From the NCBI GenBank assembly GCA_017893485.1, contig CM030365.1, forward strand, positions 28,976,289-29,040,288: a DNA stretch of 64,000 nt. The letters run 5' to 3'. Under the pieces are notes generated by a model. It searched no databases. It was not told where the DNA came from and was given only the letters and a program-made list of their open reading frames with translations. Origin of the DNA: Hemerocallis citrina. Taxonomy: Eukaryota; Streptophyta; Magnoliopsida; Asparagales; Asphodelaceae. Every line of letters starts with the position of its first letter. Position 1 is the stretch's first letter. Positions 10,266-19,430 of this stretch are shown in pieces. The position numbers and the translations under genes are program-made.

Positions 10266-10283
10266 TGGCGCCGTCTGTGGGAA
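10266..10283 (+). other. primer-binding site of gag-only element
   Basis: TGGCGCCGTCTGTGGGAA starts 4 nt after the LTR CA end. TGGCGCCGT is typical of primer sites in Tat/Athila-type Ty3/gypsy elements. The exact priming tRNA needs comparison with tRNA 3' ends. Confidence 0.75.
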
Positions 10284-10335
10284 CACCATACGAATAGCCT
10301 CCGCCTCTTCCTCGTCGACTAGCTCTTCTCCAGCC

Positions 10336-12102
10336 ATGCCTCCCAGAAAGGTCAGATCTAGGGGGTCCAACCGTGGATCCAACCCCGCTGATCAGCAAGA
10401 GGTAGTCCCCATCCAACCCGCTCCGCAGCAGGGACAACCCCCGCTTCAAGTGGAGGACCCTCTTCAAGATCAGCCTCCTCTTCAGAATCAGCAACCCCCC
10501 AGGGTTCCCACCGGTCCTCAGAATGCCGGTGCGGGGGGCTCTCGTATGAAGCAACCGCTCAATCAGGACCGCGTCTCCATACACAACACCTCTACGGATT
10601 CCATGGCCTCTCACAATCCCCAAAATCAGAAGAAGGAAGAGGACCTACGCCACCGTCTGGACGAGAAGCGGGCCCGAGAGGGAGCCTCCCGCCAACAACG
10701 CCCGGGTGAGCGGTCCCCTCACCACCGAGATTATAGAAGTTCTCCTGTCCGAAGGGGAAGAAGAGAGTCACCCGGGCATTACAGGAGGAGGCGCCACTCT
10801 CCTACCGATCGGCATCAGCCGAGGAACAATGAGGCGCCCATCACTCGCGCCGAGTTCCTGCAGTTTCAAGCAACGATGTTGCAGGCTCTTAACCTCCGAC
10901 CCAACAACAATGAGGCCCAAAGGGTTCCTTCGCCCCAACAGGTTCCCAGTCCTCGCCGTAGGTCCGCCTCTCCTCCGCCGGCTCCTAACCACCATCAGCA
11001 TGATCTTAACCCTCGCCGCTCCCGGGACGACCATCGTCGTAGCCCCGGCTCTCCCTCCTACGAAGAGGAGTCCAGAGGCTCGTTCGACTACCGCGGGAGG
11101 GACGATACCCTATATCGCCGTCTCCATGAGGTGGAGAGGCGAATCGGTCGGATAGACGAGGGGGAGGGGTCGAACAGCAGAACCATCCGTCCGAGCAGAC
11201 CCCCTTTCTCCCGAACTATCATGGAGGCTCCCATCCCGAAGGGATTCGAACCCCCGAAGTTCGAAACTTACTCGGGGGAGTCGGACCCCGTGGACCACAT
11301 CGAAAGCTTCAAGACCCTCATGCTTATCCACCAGGCTTCGGACGCCTTACTTTGCAAGACCTTCCCCGCCACCCTGAGGAGGTCGGCTAGGGAATGGTAC
11401 TCCCGCCTTGCTCCCTCTTCCATCTTCTCCTTCGAGCAATTCGAAAGCCTCTTCATCACTCACTTCATGAGTAGTAGACACACAGAGAAGACCAGCCTCT
11501 CATTACTCCAGCTCCGCCAGGAGAAGGGAGAGAAGTTGAGAGACTATGTGAAGAGGTTCACTGCGGAGGTCAAGTCCATAGCCTCCCTTGACCAATCCGT
11601 CGCAACAGCCGCCTTCCAATCCAACGTCTTCAATTCCAGCCTCCGCTCCTCTCTTGCTAAGAAGCCTCCACGGAACTTTGCCGACCTTATTCTCAGGTGT
11701 GACAAGTACATTCGTGCCGAAGAGGCCGCCTACCCTCCAAGCTTCGGAGGGTCTACCTCAGGGACGAAACGAAAGCTGACCGAAGAAGAAGAGGCTAAGA
11801 AGATTCAGAAGGATGGCAGTGGCCAGCGCCGCCCGACTCCTCGGTTTGAGAAGTTCAACCCCCTCGTTGCCAATATATCAGAAGTTCTTATGGAGGTGGA
11901 CAAGGAAGGGCTCCTCCGCGCTCCACCGAGAATGAATACACCTGGCAAGAAGAGGGACAAGCATAAGTGGTGCCGCTTTCACAGGGACCACGGCCACGAC
12001 ACGGAAGATTGTCGGGCTCTGAAGGAGGAGATCGAAGAACTCAAACAGCGGGGGCACCTAACCAAGTTCGTCCAGAGAGAGGGGGCTAAGCTTCCCCCCT
12101 AA
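10336..12102 (+). CDS. gag: Gag polyprotein of Tat-like retrotransposon (588 aa, intact)
   Basis: Structural protein expected to form cytoplasmic virus-like particles and bind the element RNA. Residues about 1-290 are Pro/Arg/Ser-rich and low-complexity (many RRR and SP pairs). About 296-465 match the plant retrotransposon gag (Retrotrans_gag) domain, with PKGFEPPKFETYSGESDPVD, REWYSRL, FE(Q)FESLFITHF and LRDYVKRFTAEV. Residues 545-559 form a CHHC zinc-knuckle-like motif, WCRFHRDHGHDTEDC. The start is the first ATG after the primer site, 70 bp downstream. The TAA stop falls where related copies continue in frame into GANKR and protease, so Gag is free and not part of a Gag-Pol fusion. The GC-rich codons contrast with the AT-rich flanks. 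No damage seen. Confidence 0.9.
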   Translation: MPPRKVRSRGSNRGSNPADQQEVVPIQPAPQQGQPPLQVEDPLQDQPPLQNQQPPRVPTGPQNAGAGGSRMKQPLNQDRVSIHNTSTDSMASHNPQNQKKEEDLRHRLDEKRAREGASRQQRPGERSPHHRDYRSSPVRRGRRESPGHYRRRRHSPTDRHQPRNNEAPITRAEFLQFQATMLQALNLRPNNNEAQRVPSPQQVPSPRRRSASPPPAPNHHQHDLNPRRSRDDHRRSPGSPSYEEESRGSFDYRGRDDTLYRRLHEVERRIGRIDEGEGSNSRTIRPSRPPFSRTIMEAPIPKGFEPPKFETYSGESDPVDHIESFKTLMLIHQASDALLCKTFPATLRRSAREWYSRLAPSSIFSFEQFESLFITHFMSSRHTEKTSLSLLQLRQEKGEKLRDYVKRFTAEVKSIASLDQSVATAAFQSNVFNSSLRSSLAKKPPRNFADLILRCDKYIRAEEAAYPPSFGGSTSGTKRKLTEEEEAKKIQKDGSGQRRPTPRFEKFNPLVANISEVLMEVDKEGLLRAPPRMNTPGKKRDKHKWCRFHRDHGHDTEDCRALKEEIEELKQRGHLTKFVQREGAKLPP

Positions 12103-12365
12103 GGAGCCAACAAACGAACCGAAGGGCCCGCCGAGCTTTAAGACTCAGAACCTCCCGGCTCTTCCCATGAGGTCTTCCCCTTATCATAGAAGCAAAATCT
12201 TGACTTTTAATAAGGCCGATGCTTGTAATCCGGCCAATAGCATGTAATAAGGGCTCGCCATATTGAAGCAGCCACTTAGTTTATTTCAATAAAACTTTAT
12301 GTTTTTTCATTGGAAATTATTGCTCTTGCTTCATTTCTACCTCTCCGAGTCATGACTCGCTGAAA
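12103..12365 (+). other. post-gag linker and 3' UTR start
   Basis: Retains GANKRTEGPAEL-like codons of the gag-protease linker, then GGCCAATAGCATGTAATAAGG, CCACTTAGTTTATTTCAATA. The pol deletion junction is inferred to lie near 12140-12190. Confidence 0.6.
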
Positions 12366-13200
12366 GGTGAGTTCGGAGTCCAGCTTCTTCTACATGGCTG
12401 CTCCCGCGACTTACCGAGCTCTTCCCTCCGCTCGCCGCCGAAGCGGACCTCTTCTCGACGAGTTCGGAGCTCAAAACTCTCTCCAAGAGTTGCTCCTCAA
12501 ACTCATCTCACAAATGGCTCTCTTCCAGAGCCGAGCTCTTCCCTCCGCTCGCCGCCGAAGCGGACCTCTTCTCGACGAGTTCGGAGCTCAAAACTCTCTC
12601 CAAGAGTTGCTCCTCAAACTCATCTCACAAATGGCTCTCTTCCAGAGCCGAGCTCTTCCCTCTGCCCGCCCGCCGAAGCGGACCTCTTCTCAACGAGTTC
12701 GGAGCTACAACTCTCTCCAAGAGTTGCTCCTCAAACTCGTCTCACAAATGGCTCTCTTCCAGAGCCGAGCTCTCCACTCTGCTCACCTCGGAGCGGATCC
12801 CTTATCAACGAGTTCGGAGCTACAGCTCTCCCCTAGAGTTGCTCCTCAAACTCATCTCTCAAACGGCTCTCTTCCAGAGCCGAGCTCTCCACTCCGCACA
12901 CCTCGGAGCGGACCTCTTCTCAACGAGATCGGAGCGCAAAACTCTCTCCAAGAGTTGCTCCTCAAACTCGTCTCACAAATGGCTCTCTTCCAGAGCCGAG
13001 CTCTTCCCTCCGCTCGCCGCCAAGGCGGACCTCTTCTGAACGAGTTCAGAGCTCACAACTCTTTTCTAGAGTTGCTCCTCAAACTTGTCTCACAATTGGC
13101 TCTCTTCCAGAGCCGAGCTCTTTGCTCCGCTCACCTCCAAGGCGGACCTCTTCTCAACGAGTTCGGAGTCCAGCTTCTTCTACATAGCTGCTCCCACAAC
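12366..13200 (+). repeat. 117-bp tandem array, about 7 units
   Basis: Units GAGCTCTTCCCTCCGCTCGC ... AGTTGCTCCTCAAACTC ... GGCTCTCTTCCAGAGCC. Starts at 12416 and 12533 give a period of 117 bp; the first two units are essentially identical. Since 117 is divisible by three, a long open frame (12367-13497) runs through it; I do not regard it as a gene. Confidence 0.92.
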
Positions 13201-13665
13201 TTGCTAAGCACTTCACAATGGTTCCGGAGTCCAACACTTGGTTCGACTCTACTTCGCAAGCTCGCTCCTAAGCGGGCTAGAAGAGGGTCACCATTCGGAA
13301 TTGCTCCCATGACCGTTGAATACCTCTACCGATGGTTCGGAGTCCAACACTTGGTTCGATTCTACTTCGCAAGCTCGCTCCTAAGCGGGCTAGAAGAGGG
13401 TCACCATTCGGAATTGCTCCCACGACCGTTGAATACCTCTACCGATGGTTCGGAGTCCAACACTTGGTTCGATTCTACTTCGCAAGCTCGCTCCTAAGCG
13501 GGCTAGAAGAGGGTCACCATTTGGAATTGCTCCCACAACCGTTGAGCCCCTCTAACGATGGTTCCGGAGTCCAACACTTGGTTCGATTCTACTTCGCAAG
13601 CTCGCTCCTAAGCAGGCTAGAAGAGGGTCACCATTCGGAACTGCTCCCACAACCATTGATTCTCT
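13201..13665 (+). repeat. 114-115 bp tandem array, 4 units
   Basis: GGAGTCCAACACTTGGTTCG, TTCGCAAGCTCGCTCCTAAG, AGAGGGTCACCATTCGGAA, GCTCCCAC.ACCGTTGA repeated four times. The reverse complement of this unit forms the array at 38990-39365 in the 33-44 kb Tat-like element, in the equivalent place after the coding region. Confidence 0.9.
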
Positions 13666-14230
13666 CACATAAGCAGCGAGTTCGGAGCCAGAGCTCTCCC
13701 CTAGAATTGCTCCTCCCACTCGTCTCACGAACGGCTCTCTTCCAGAGCCGAGCTCTTCGCTCCGCTCACCTCCGAGATGGAACTCTTCTCAACGAGTTCG
13801 GAGCACAACTCTCTCCTAGAGCTCCTCCTCACACTTGTCTCACAAATAGCTCTCTTCCAGAGCCGAGCTCTTCACTCCGCTCGCCTCCGAGACGGACCTC
13901 TCCTCGACAAGTTGGGAACATAACTCTCTCCTAGAGTTCTTCCTCACACTTGTCTCACAAATAGCTCTCTTCCAGAGCCGTGCTCTTCACTCCGCTCGCC
14001 TCCGCGACGGACCTCTCCTCGACAAGTTGGGAACACAACTCTCTCCTAGAGTTCTTCCTCACACTTGTCTCACAAATAGCTCTCTTCTAGAGCCGAGCTC
14101 TTCACTCCGCTCATCTCCAAGGCAGACCTTCTCCTCGACAAGTTAGAAGCACAACTCTCTCCTAGAGTTCTTCCTCACACTTGTCTCACAAATGGCTCTC
14201 TTCCAGAGCCGAGCTCTCCCATCCGCTCGG
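13666..14230 (+). repeat. 117-bp-type tandem array, second block, about 5 units
   Basis: Diverged units with TCACAAATAGCTCTCTTCCA and GAGCCGAGCTCTTCACTCCG; the same family as 12366-13200, so the two blocks bracket the 114-bp array. Confidence 0.88.
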
Positions 14231-15300
14231 ATGCCGAGCAAGTGCCGATCCGACCTCAACATCAAATAGCCCGGTCGGCTAGCCGAGCAAGTGCCTTTCC
14301 GAGCCTGTAAACGGAGAAAACTCACTTTCTCCTCAACATTCGTGTAAGATCTCGATCAGACGGCCCAGATCTTGCCAGCGACGCTAAACGACAAGATAAC
14401 GTTTTCTTGGGAACTGAGCCGTCTCGTGATTCGTGCCATCATCCAACGGCCCAGATCTTGCCAGCGTCGCTAAACGATAAGATAGTGTTTTCTTGGAAAC
14501 AGTGCCCGCCTCGAGATCCGCGCTGAGATCCAGCGGCTCAGATCGCTCCACGTCGCTCAATATTCCTAGCCGAGCGACTAGCGATCCGACCCACTCGCGC
14601 CTCTTCTTCGCCCCAAGGGTCTTCCTAGCCCAAGGGTCTTCCAAGCACAAGGGTCTTCCTAGCACATCTTACAAGGATCTTCCTAGCACATCTTCTCTGC
14701 CCCTAGGAGTGGAGCTCCTCTTCCAAAATCCCCAAGACCAAAGTACTTATCAACTTCATGAAGACAAGCATCTTGCGGGGCTATTTTGACCATGAAGGAG
14801 GGTGAATCTTCATCCCACTCCTAAAGAGAAGTTGTAGATCTTCGAACTAGCTTCGAAACGAAGGGTCGCACGCCCTGATCGGACCTCCGCAGCACCGGGA
14901 AAGTGGATCTCAATGCAGCTGCGCCGAATAGCTCGGAAATCCGAGCCGAGCCACTCGCGCGAGGGAGAAATCCGAGCTCTTCCCATCCGAGCTCTTCACA
15001 TCCGAGCCCCAACATCAAAGAGCCCGGTCGGCTGCCGAGCAAGTGCCTTTCCGATCCTGCAAACGGAGAAAAACACTTTCTCCTCAACATTCGTGTAAGA
15101 TCTCGATCAGACGGCCCAGATCTTGCCAGCTGCACTAAACGACAAGATCGTGTTTTCTTGGGAATTGGGCCCGTCTCGAGATTCGTGCCACCATTCAACC
15201 ATCCAGATCGAGCCACGTAGCTCGGATCTACCATCCGAGTACTGCCGTACCGAGCTGCAAAATGGCCAAAAATTCGCCTCAAAATCCGTGCTCGGATTGG
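14231..15300 (+). repeat. dispersed repeats of 3' UTR (GACGGCCCAGATCTTGCCAG type)
   Basis: A module with GCAAGTGCCTTTCCGA, AAACGGAGAAAA, CATTCGTGTAAGATCTCGAT, ACGGCCCAGATCTTGCCAGC, TAAACGACAAGAT and GTTTTCTTGG occurs near 14285-14430, again partly at 14449-14500, at 15045-15200, and in diverged form at 16490-16730. Also (AGGGTCTTCCTAGC)n at about 14625-14700. No convincing gene. Confidence 0.7.
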
Positions 15301-15480
15301 CCGAACAAGGCGCCCAAATAAAAATTTAAAAAAAAAAAAAAAAAAAGGGAAACGGGTTGGCTATACGGGTTCGGACCCGTTAAGGGATCCAAGCCCGAAC
15401 CCCGTACACACGTCACCTTCTCCCCCTCTTCAAAACAGAAACCAAACGAAACCAAAAGAAAAAAAAAAAAAAACCCATGC
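15301..15480 (+). other. A-tract-bounded spacer
   Basis: Two poly(A) runs (15328-15346 and about 15460-15474) bracket a GGGTTCGGACCCGTTAAGGG palindrome-like stretch. No gene. Confidence 0.5.
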
Positions 15481-16250
15481 AGCTCTCGTTCCTCCGATGT
15501 CGAGCTCCTCTACTCCGTCGCCGACCTCGACTTGCCACATCCGAAGCCCCACACCTCTGCCGCCAAGCCCCAGCTCAGGTGATGAGCTTCAACGTTTCCT
15601 CGCCGAAACCAAGCTTCGAGCTCGCCACCGCCACAGTCGAGATCAACTCTTGACCCATCACCAACTGCCTCTGAGCTCCGCCTCCACCGTCGCCGAGCTC
15701 TTCCCTTCGCCGAGAGCCCAACTCCGAGCTCACCCTCCGTCGAACTCCTCCATCGCCAAGGTTGAGCGCCACCCATCGCCAACCTCCACTTCGTCGAAGC
15801 TCCGAGCTCCAGACAACTCCAAACGTAGCGCCGCTCCGAGCAGCCCACTCGACGTCGGGCACCCATCGCCGAGCTCGCCAACCCACAAAGCTCCAACTCC
15901 TTGCCAAGCTCCATGGACGAGCTCAGCCCTCAACCGCGTCAACCTTCTCCTTCGGCGAACTCAGCTCCGAACTCGCCAACTTCCACTTCGTCGAAGCTCA
16001 AGAAGAGAACCCAACTCTTCTCCGAGCTCTCGCAGTGCCAAGCTCTCCTCCTCACCTTGCTCGCCAAGCTCCACTCTAGCTCTTCCGATGTCGAAGCTCG
16101 AGCTCCATCTCCAATGGCCTCGTCGAGCTCTCCCCACGCCGAGCTCAACCCCTCTTCTCGTCTGCTCCTTCGCCGAGCTCTAAACGACGAGCTCCGAACT
16201 CCTCGACCAACCTCGACGTCACGATGAGCAAGCTCGAGGAACGAGGTCGG
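15481..16250. repeat. GC-rich low-complexity block with frequent CGAGCTC
   Basis: Many GAGCTC / CGCCGAGCTC / CCAAGCTC motifs in degenerate short repeats. Both strands are open over long stretches (a plus frame from 15497 gives a Ser/Pro/Leu-rich 228-residue translation; minus frames are also open), with no recognisable domain. This is more consistent with a GC-rich repeat than with a gene. Confidence 0.55.
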
Positions 16251-16350
16251 AGACGGAGAGTTGACAGGGGCTCGAGCTGACGAAGCACGGAGAAGAAGGC
16301 GAAAGAAGAGAGAAAGAGAACAGAGCGCAAGAAGAAGAAGAAAAAGAAAA

Positions 16351-16353
<3 letters not shown>

Positions 16354-16406
<53 letters not shown>
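16354..16406. repeat. (TA)n microsatellite
   Basis: About 26 AT dinucleotides after a purine-rich GAAGAAGAAGAAAAAG tract. Confidence 0.95.
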
Positions 16407-16408
<2 letters not shown>

Positions 16409-16409
<1 letters not shown>

Positions 16410-16726
16410 CCACGTGGCGATGCCACGTGGCCCCAAAGCCGAGGTCGCATCCGCTGCGAGAAATTGGGCGAGTCTCTCGGTCGGCTGCCGAGCAACCCCC
16501 TTTCCGATCCAGCAAACGGAGAAAAAATCCAGCCGAACGACCACGGCCGTTGGATCTTTCAGAAATTCGCGCTTCTGGTGATGGACGATCCAGATCGCAC
16601 CACGTGCGCTAAACGACAAGATAGCGATTTTTCGAAAAGCGCGCCGCCTCGAGATTCGCGCAGGGATCCGACGGCACAGATCGCGCCACGTGTCCCAGGA
16701 TCTGACGGCGTAGATCGCGCCACGTG
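16409..16726 (+). promoter_or_regulatory. cluster of five CACGTG (G-box) motifs
   Basis: CACGTG at 16411, 16424, 16601, 16687 and 16721; the first two lie in perfect 10-bp palindromes GCCACGTGGC (16409-16418, 16422-16431). G-boxes bind plant bZIP and bHLH factors. The location is about 450-770 bp upstream of the 3' LTR. A regulatory role is inferred only. Confidence 0.45.
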
Positions 16727-16735
16727 TCAGGTATT

Positions 16736-17010
16736 ATTTAAATTAATTAATTTATTTATTTAATTGTTTTTTATTCAAAAAATCCGAAAAAATATTTAAA
16801 AAATCGGAAAAAATTAAATAAAAATTCTAAAAATAATTATAAATTCAGAAAAATTATTTTAAATTCTGAAAAATATAATTATTTAATTAGAATAGTTATT
16901 TATTATTTTTGATAATTAATTATTTAATTCGGAAAATGAATAAAAAATTCAAAAAAATGAGAAAAAATTCAGAAAAATCTGGAAAAATCACCAAAAATCC
17001 AGAAAATTCT
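16736..17010 (+). repeat. A-rich low-complexity tract before the polypurine tract
   Basis: AAAATCCGAAAAAATATTT / AATTATAAATTCAGAAAAAT phrases, the counterpart of 6236-6490. Confidence 0.7.
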
Positions 17011-17157
17011 GAGAGTATTTTTGGGCATTTTACAAGCCCATAATAACACCGTTACACCCCGAGCAAGATTCCAAACTCCTTTAAGAACACCGATAAAATC
17101 CCGTACGCCATTAGAACAGTAAAACTACTCCTCAAAGGCTGATCAAACTCAGTCTTC

Positions 17158-17170
17158 GGGAGTGGGGGGC
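17158..17170 (+). other. polypurine tract of gag-only element
   Basis: GGGAGTGGGGGGC three bases before the 3' LTR. The 33-kb element has GGGAGTAGGGGGC in the same place. Plus-strand DNA priming site. Confidence 0.85.
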
Positions 17171-17173
17171 TCG

Positions 17174-17794
17174 TGATATGGCTAAAAATAGGATTAAATC
17201 GGGACCGTTCACATCGGACGCGAATCTCAAAGCTCAGGGGTAAAACGGTAATTTCACCTACCAGCGGGTCCGAAGCGGGTACTGGGTCTCCTTCTCACAG
17301 ATCCAATAACCCGCGAACGGATCCACTCCAACTGGGTACGGGTCCCGACCCAAGACAAAGCCAGATCAGCAAGAGGAAAATCAGGGTTACTGATTTGACC
17401 AAATCAACAGGCCTGATTTGCTCTCACCGGGAATTAGGGGATCAGTTTCCTAAACTGATTAGGAGGATTTTACTCCTATCATAGGAAATCAAATCTCTAA
17501 TCAGATCCCTAATTAACTCCCCCATGGCGACTATAAATACCCCCCACCTACCACTGTTACAGGTTAATCAATACTTTTCAATAAAAAGCTCTTTCTTAAT
17601 CATATCACTGGTTACTGACAAGAGCATCGGAGGGTGCGTCGTCGGGATCAAACCCGGTGTCTTGCACTTTCCTTGCAGGTATTCGACGGGAGACAGCGGC
17701 CCAACTCCGGCGAACAGGTTCGGATCTGCTATTCAGGTTTCTCGCGAACCCACAAATTCATCTGTTTACCCCCACACCAGAATCAGCGGTAACA
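17174..17794 (+). repeat. 3' LTR of gag-only element
   Basis: 621 bp, TGATATGG to GGTAACA; five substitutions relative to the 5' LTR, four of them C/T or G/A. Confidence 0.95.
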
Positions 17795-17799
17795 GTAGT
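17795..17799. repeat. target-site duplication GTAGT, right
   Basis: Identical to 9637-9641. Confidence 0.95.
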
Positions 17800-18790
17800 A
17801 TATTTTCCCACCTTTCTAAATTTTATGATTTGGTTAAATTCTGATAAATAGAGCAAAAGTTACAAGCTGTCAAAGTTTCAAATTTGCTGTAGCTTTGGCT
17901 GTCTTTTGTTAGTTTTTGCGTGTGTTCATGGGACGGTAGATTGAGTTCCATAAGGAATCTGAAAAAGTTTTTAACTAGAGAGTTGTAGTATATGTTCCCA
18001 CATTTCTAAATTGTACGATTTGGTTAAATTCCGATAAGTAGATCAAAAGTTACAAGCTCTCAAAGTTTCGGCTTTGCTGTAGCTTTGGCTGTCTGTTGGT
18101 TAATTTTTGCATGTGTTCAAGGGATGGTGGATTGAATTCCATAAGGAATCTTAAAATGTCATCAACTAGAGAGTTGTAGTATATGTTCTCACCTTTATAA
18201 ATTGTATGATTTGGTTAGATTCCGACAAGTAGAGCAAAAGTTACAAGCTTTCAAAGTTTCAGCTTTTGTTAAAGAAACCTGCTGTTTTCGTTAACGTTTG
18301 CGTGTGTTCAAAGGACAGTGGATTGAATTCCATATGGAATCTGAAAAATTCATCAACTAGAGAGTTGTAGTGTATGTTCCCACCTTTCCAGAAAGTATGA
18401 TTTCGTTAAATTCCGACAAAAAGAGCAAAAGTTACAAGCTGTAGAAGTTTCAGCTTTTTGTTGAAATTTTGTAGTTTGGTTAGCTGTTTGCGTATGTTCG
18501 AAGGCTGGAATTTGGAATTTCTTATGGAATCTGAGAAAGTGGTCAACTAGAAAGTTGTAGTAGATGTTCCCACCTTTTCAAATTGTCCAGTTTCATTAAA
18601 TTCTGACAAGTAGAGCAAGAGTTACCAGCTTGCAAGTTTCAGTTTTTTGTTGAAAATCCGCAGTTTGGTTAAACTGTTTGCATGTATTCGATGGACCGAA
18701 TTTTGGATTTCTTACATAATCTGAAAAAGTGTTCAACTAGAGGGTTATGGAAGATGTTCTTACCTTTCTAAAAAGTCTATTTTTGTCGAA
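17800..18790 (+). repeat. diverged repeats in LTR A (right part)
   Basis: Continuation of the 8740-9641 repeats: ACTAGAGAGTTGTAGTATAT, TCCCACCTTTC, AGTTACAAGCT phrases with spacing of roughly 170-180 bp. Confidence 0.75.
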
Positions 18791-19135
18791 TTCCACTGGT
18801 TGCTTCCAGGCTGTCGAAAGGTTTTTATGTCGCTTTTGTGTTTTTCATTGGTAGTATGTTTGTATTAGACTATTAGAAGATTCTTTTGCTGCTTCTAATT
18901 ATAGAAGATCAAGTTTTGTTAGTAAGCACGTTTGGTTGCTTCTAGGTTGTTAGAATACCTGTATGATTGTTTCTTTATGTTGTTCGTCTTATACACAGCT
19001 CGCCTGGCTCGTATGTAGTTGTTGGTTACAAAGCTCATTGGGCTCGTATGTAGGTATTGTCCTGAATAGGTAGGCAGTGAGTGGATCCGAGGAGATCTTG
19101 TGAAGTCTAGGTTAAGATTTGGTTAATTGTGTCGA
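18791..19135 (+). other. LTR A unique segment
   Basis: No repeat or coding feature recognised; continuous with the solo LTR. Confidence 0.5.
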
Positions 19136-19430
19136 CAAATTATTGCACTCTCTAGAAGAGGGACACGTACAATGTTTTTTTATGATAAGTTGGAAGCACA
19201 GTGCATGTCTCACTTGTTTGGCTAGAAGAGGGACACGTATTGTGCTTTTTCATGACAAGTTGGAAGCACAGTGCATGTCTCGCTTGTTTGGTTAGAAGAG
19301 GGACACGTATGGTACTTTTTCATGATGAGTTGGAAGCACAGTGCATGTCTCGCTTGTTTGGTAGAAGAGGGACACGTACGGTGCTTTTTCATGACGAGTT
19401 GGAAGCACAGTGACATGTCTCGCTTATTTG
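19136..19430 (+). repeat. ~61-bp tandem array in LTR A, 4-5 units
   Basis: AGAAGAGGGACACGTA, TTTTTCATGACGAGTTGGAA and GCACAGTGCATGTCTCGCTT repeated. CATGACGAGTTG reappears singly at about 19613 and 19735. The frames through it are repeat artefacts. Confidence 0.85.

Larger units (their letters stand above)
9642..17794 (+). mobile_element. complete gag-only Tat-like LTR retrotransposon
   Basis: 8153 bp with two 621-bp LTRs (9642-10262, 17174-17794) that start TG and end CA, a primer-binding site, one intact gag, a tandem-repeat-rich 3' UTR and a polypurine tract, flanked by the 5-bp duplication GTAGT. No protease, RT, RNase H or integrase is present: right after Gag the frame keeps a few codons of the gag-protease linker and then enters the UTR. 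I count five mismatches between the LTRs (about 0.8%), so insertion is recent compared with everything around it. It is a non-autonomous derivative that would need an autonomous Tat-type partner. Confidence 0.92.

Noticed and set aside
9641..10297. 218-codon open frame covering the 5' LTR
   Set aside because: It is the LTR and PBS of the gag-only element; the same frame appears in the 3' LTR.
12367..13497. 376-codon open frame on plus strand
   Set aside because: It runs through 117-bp tandem repeats whose length is a multiple of three, so absence of stops is automatic. The translation is itself a repeat with no known domain.
15497..16183. 228-codon Ser/Pro-rich open frame
   Set aside because: Low-complexity GC-rich DNA, also open on the other strand; no domain, no start context, no homologue recognised.
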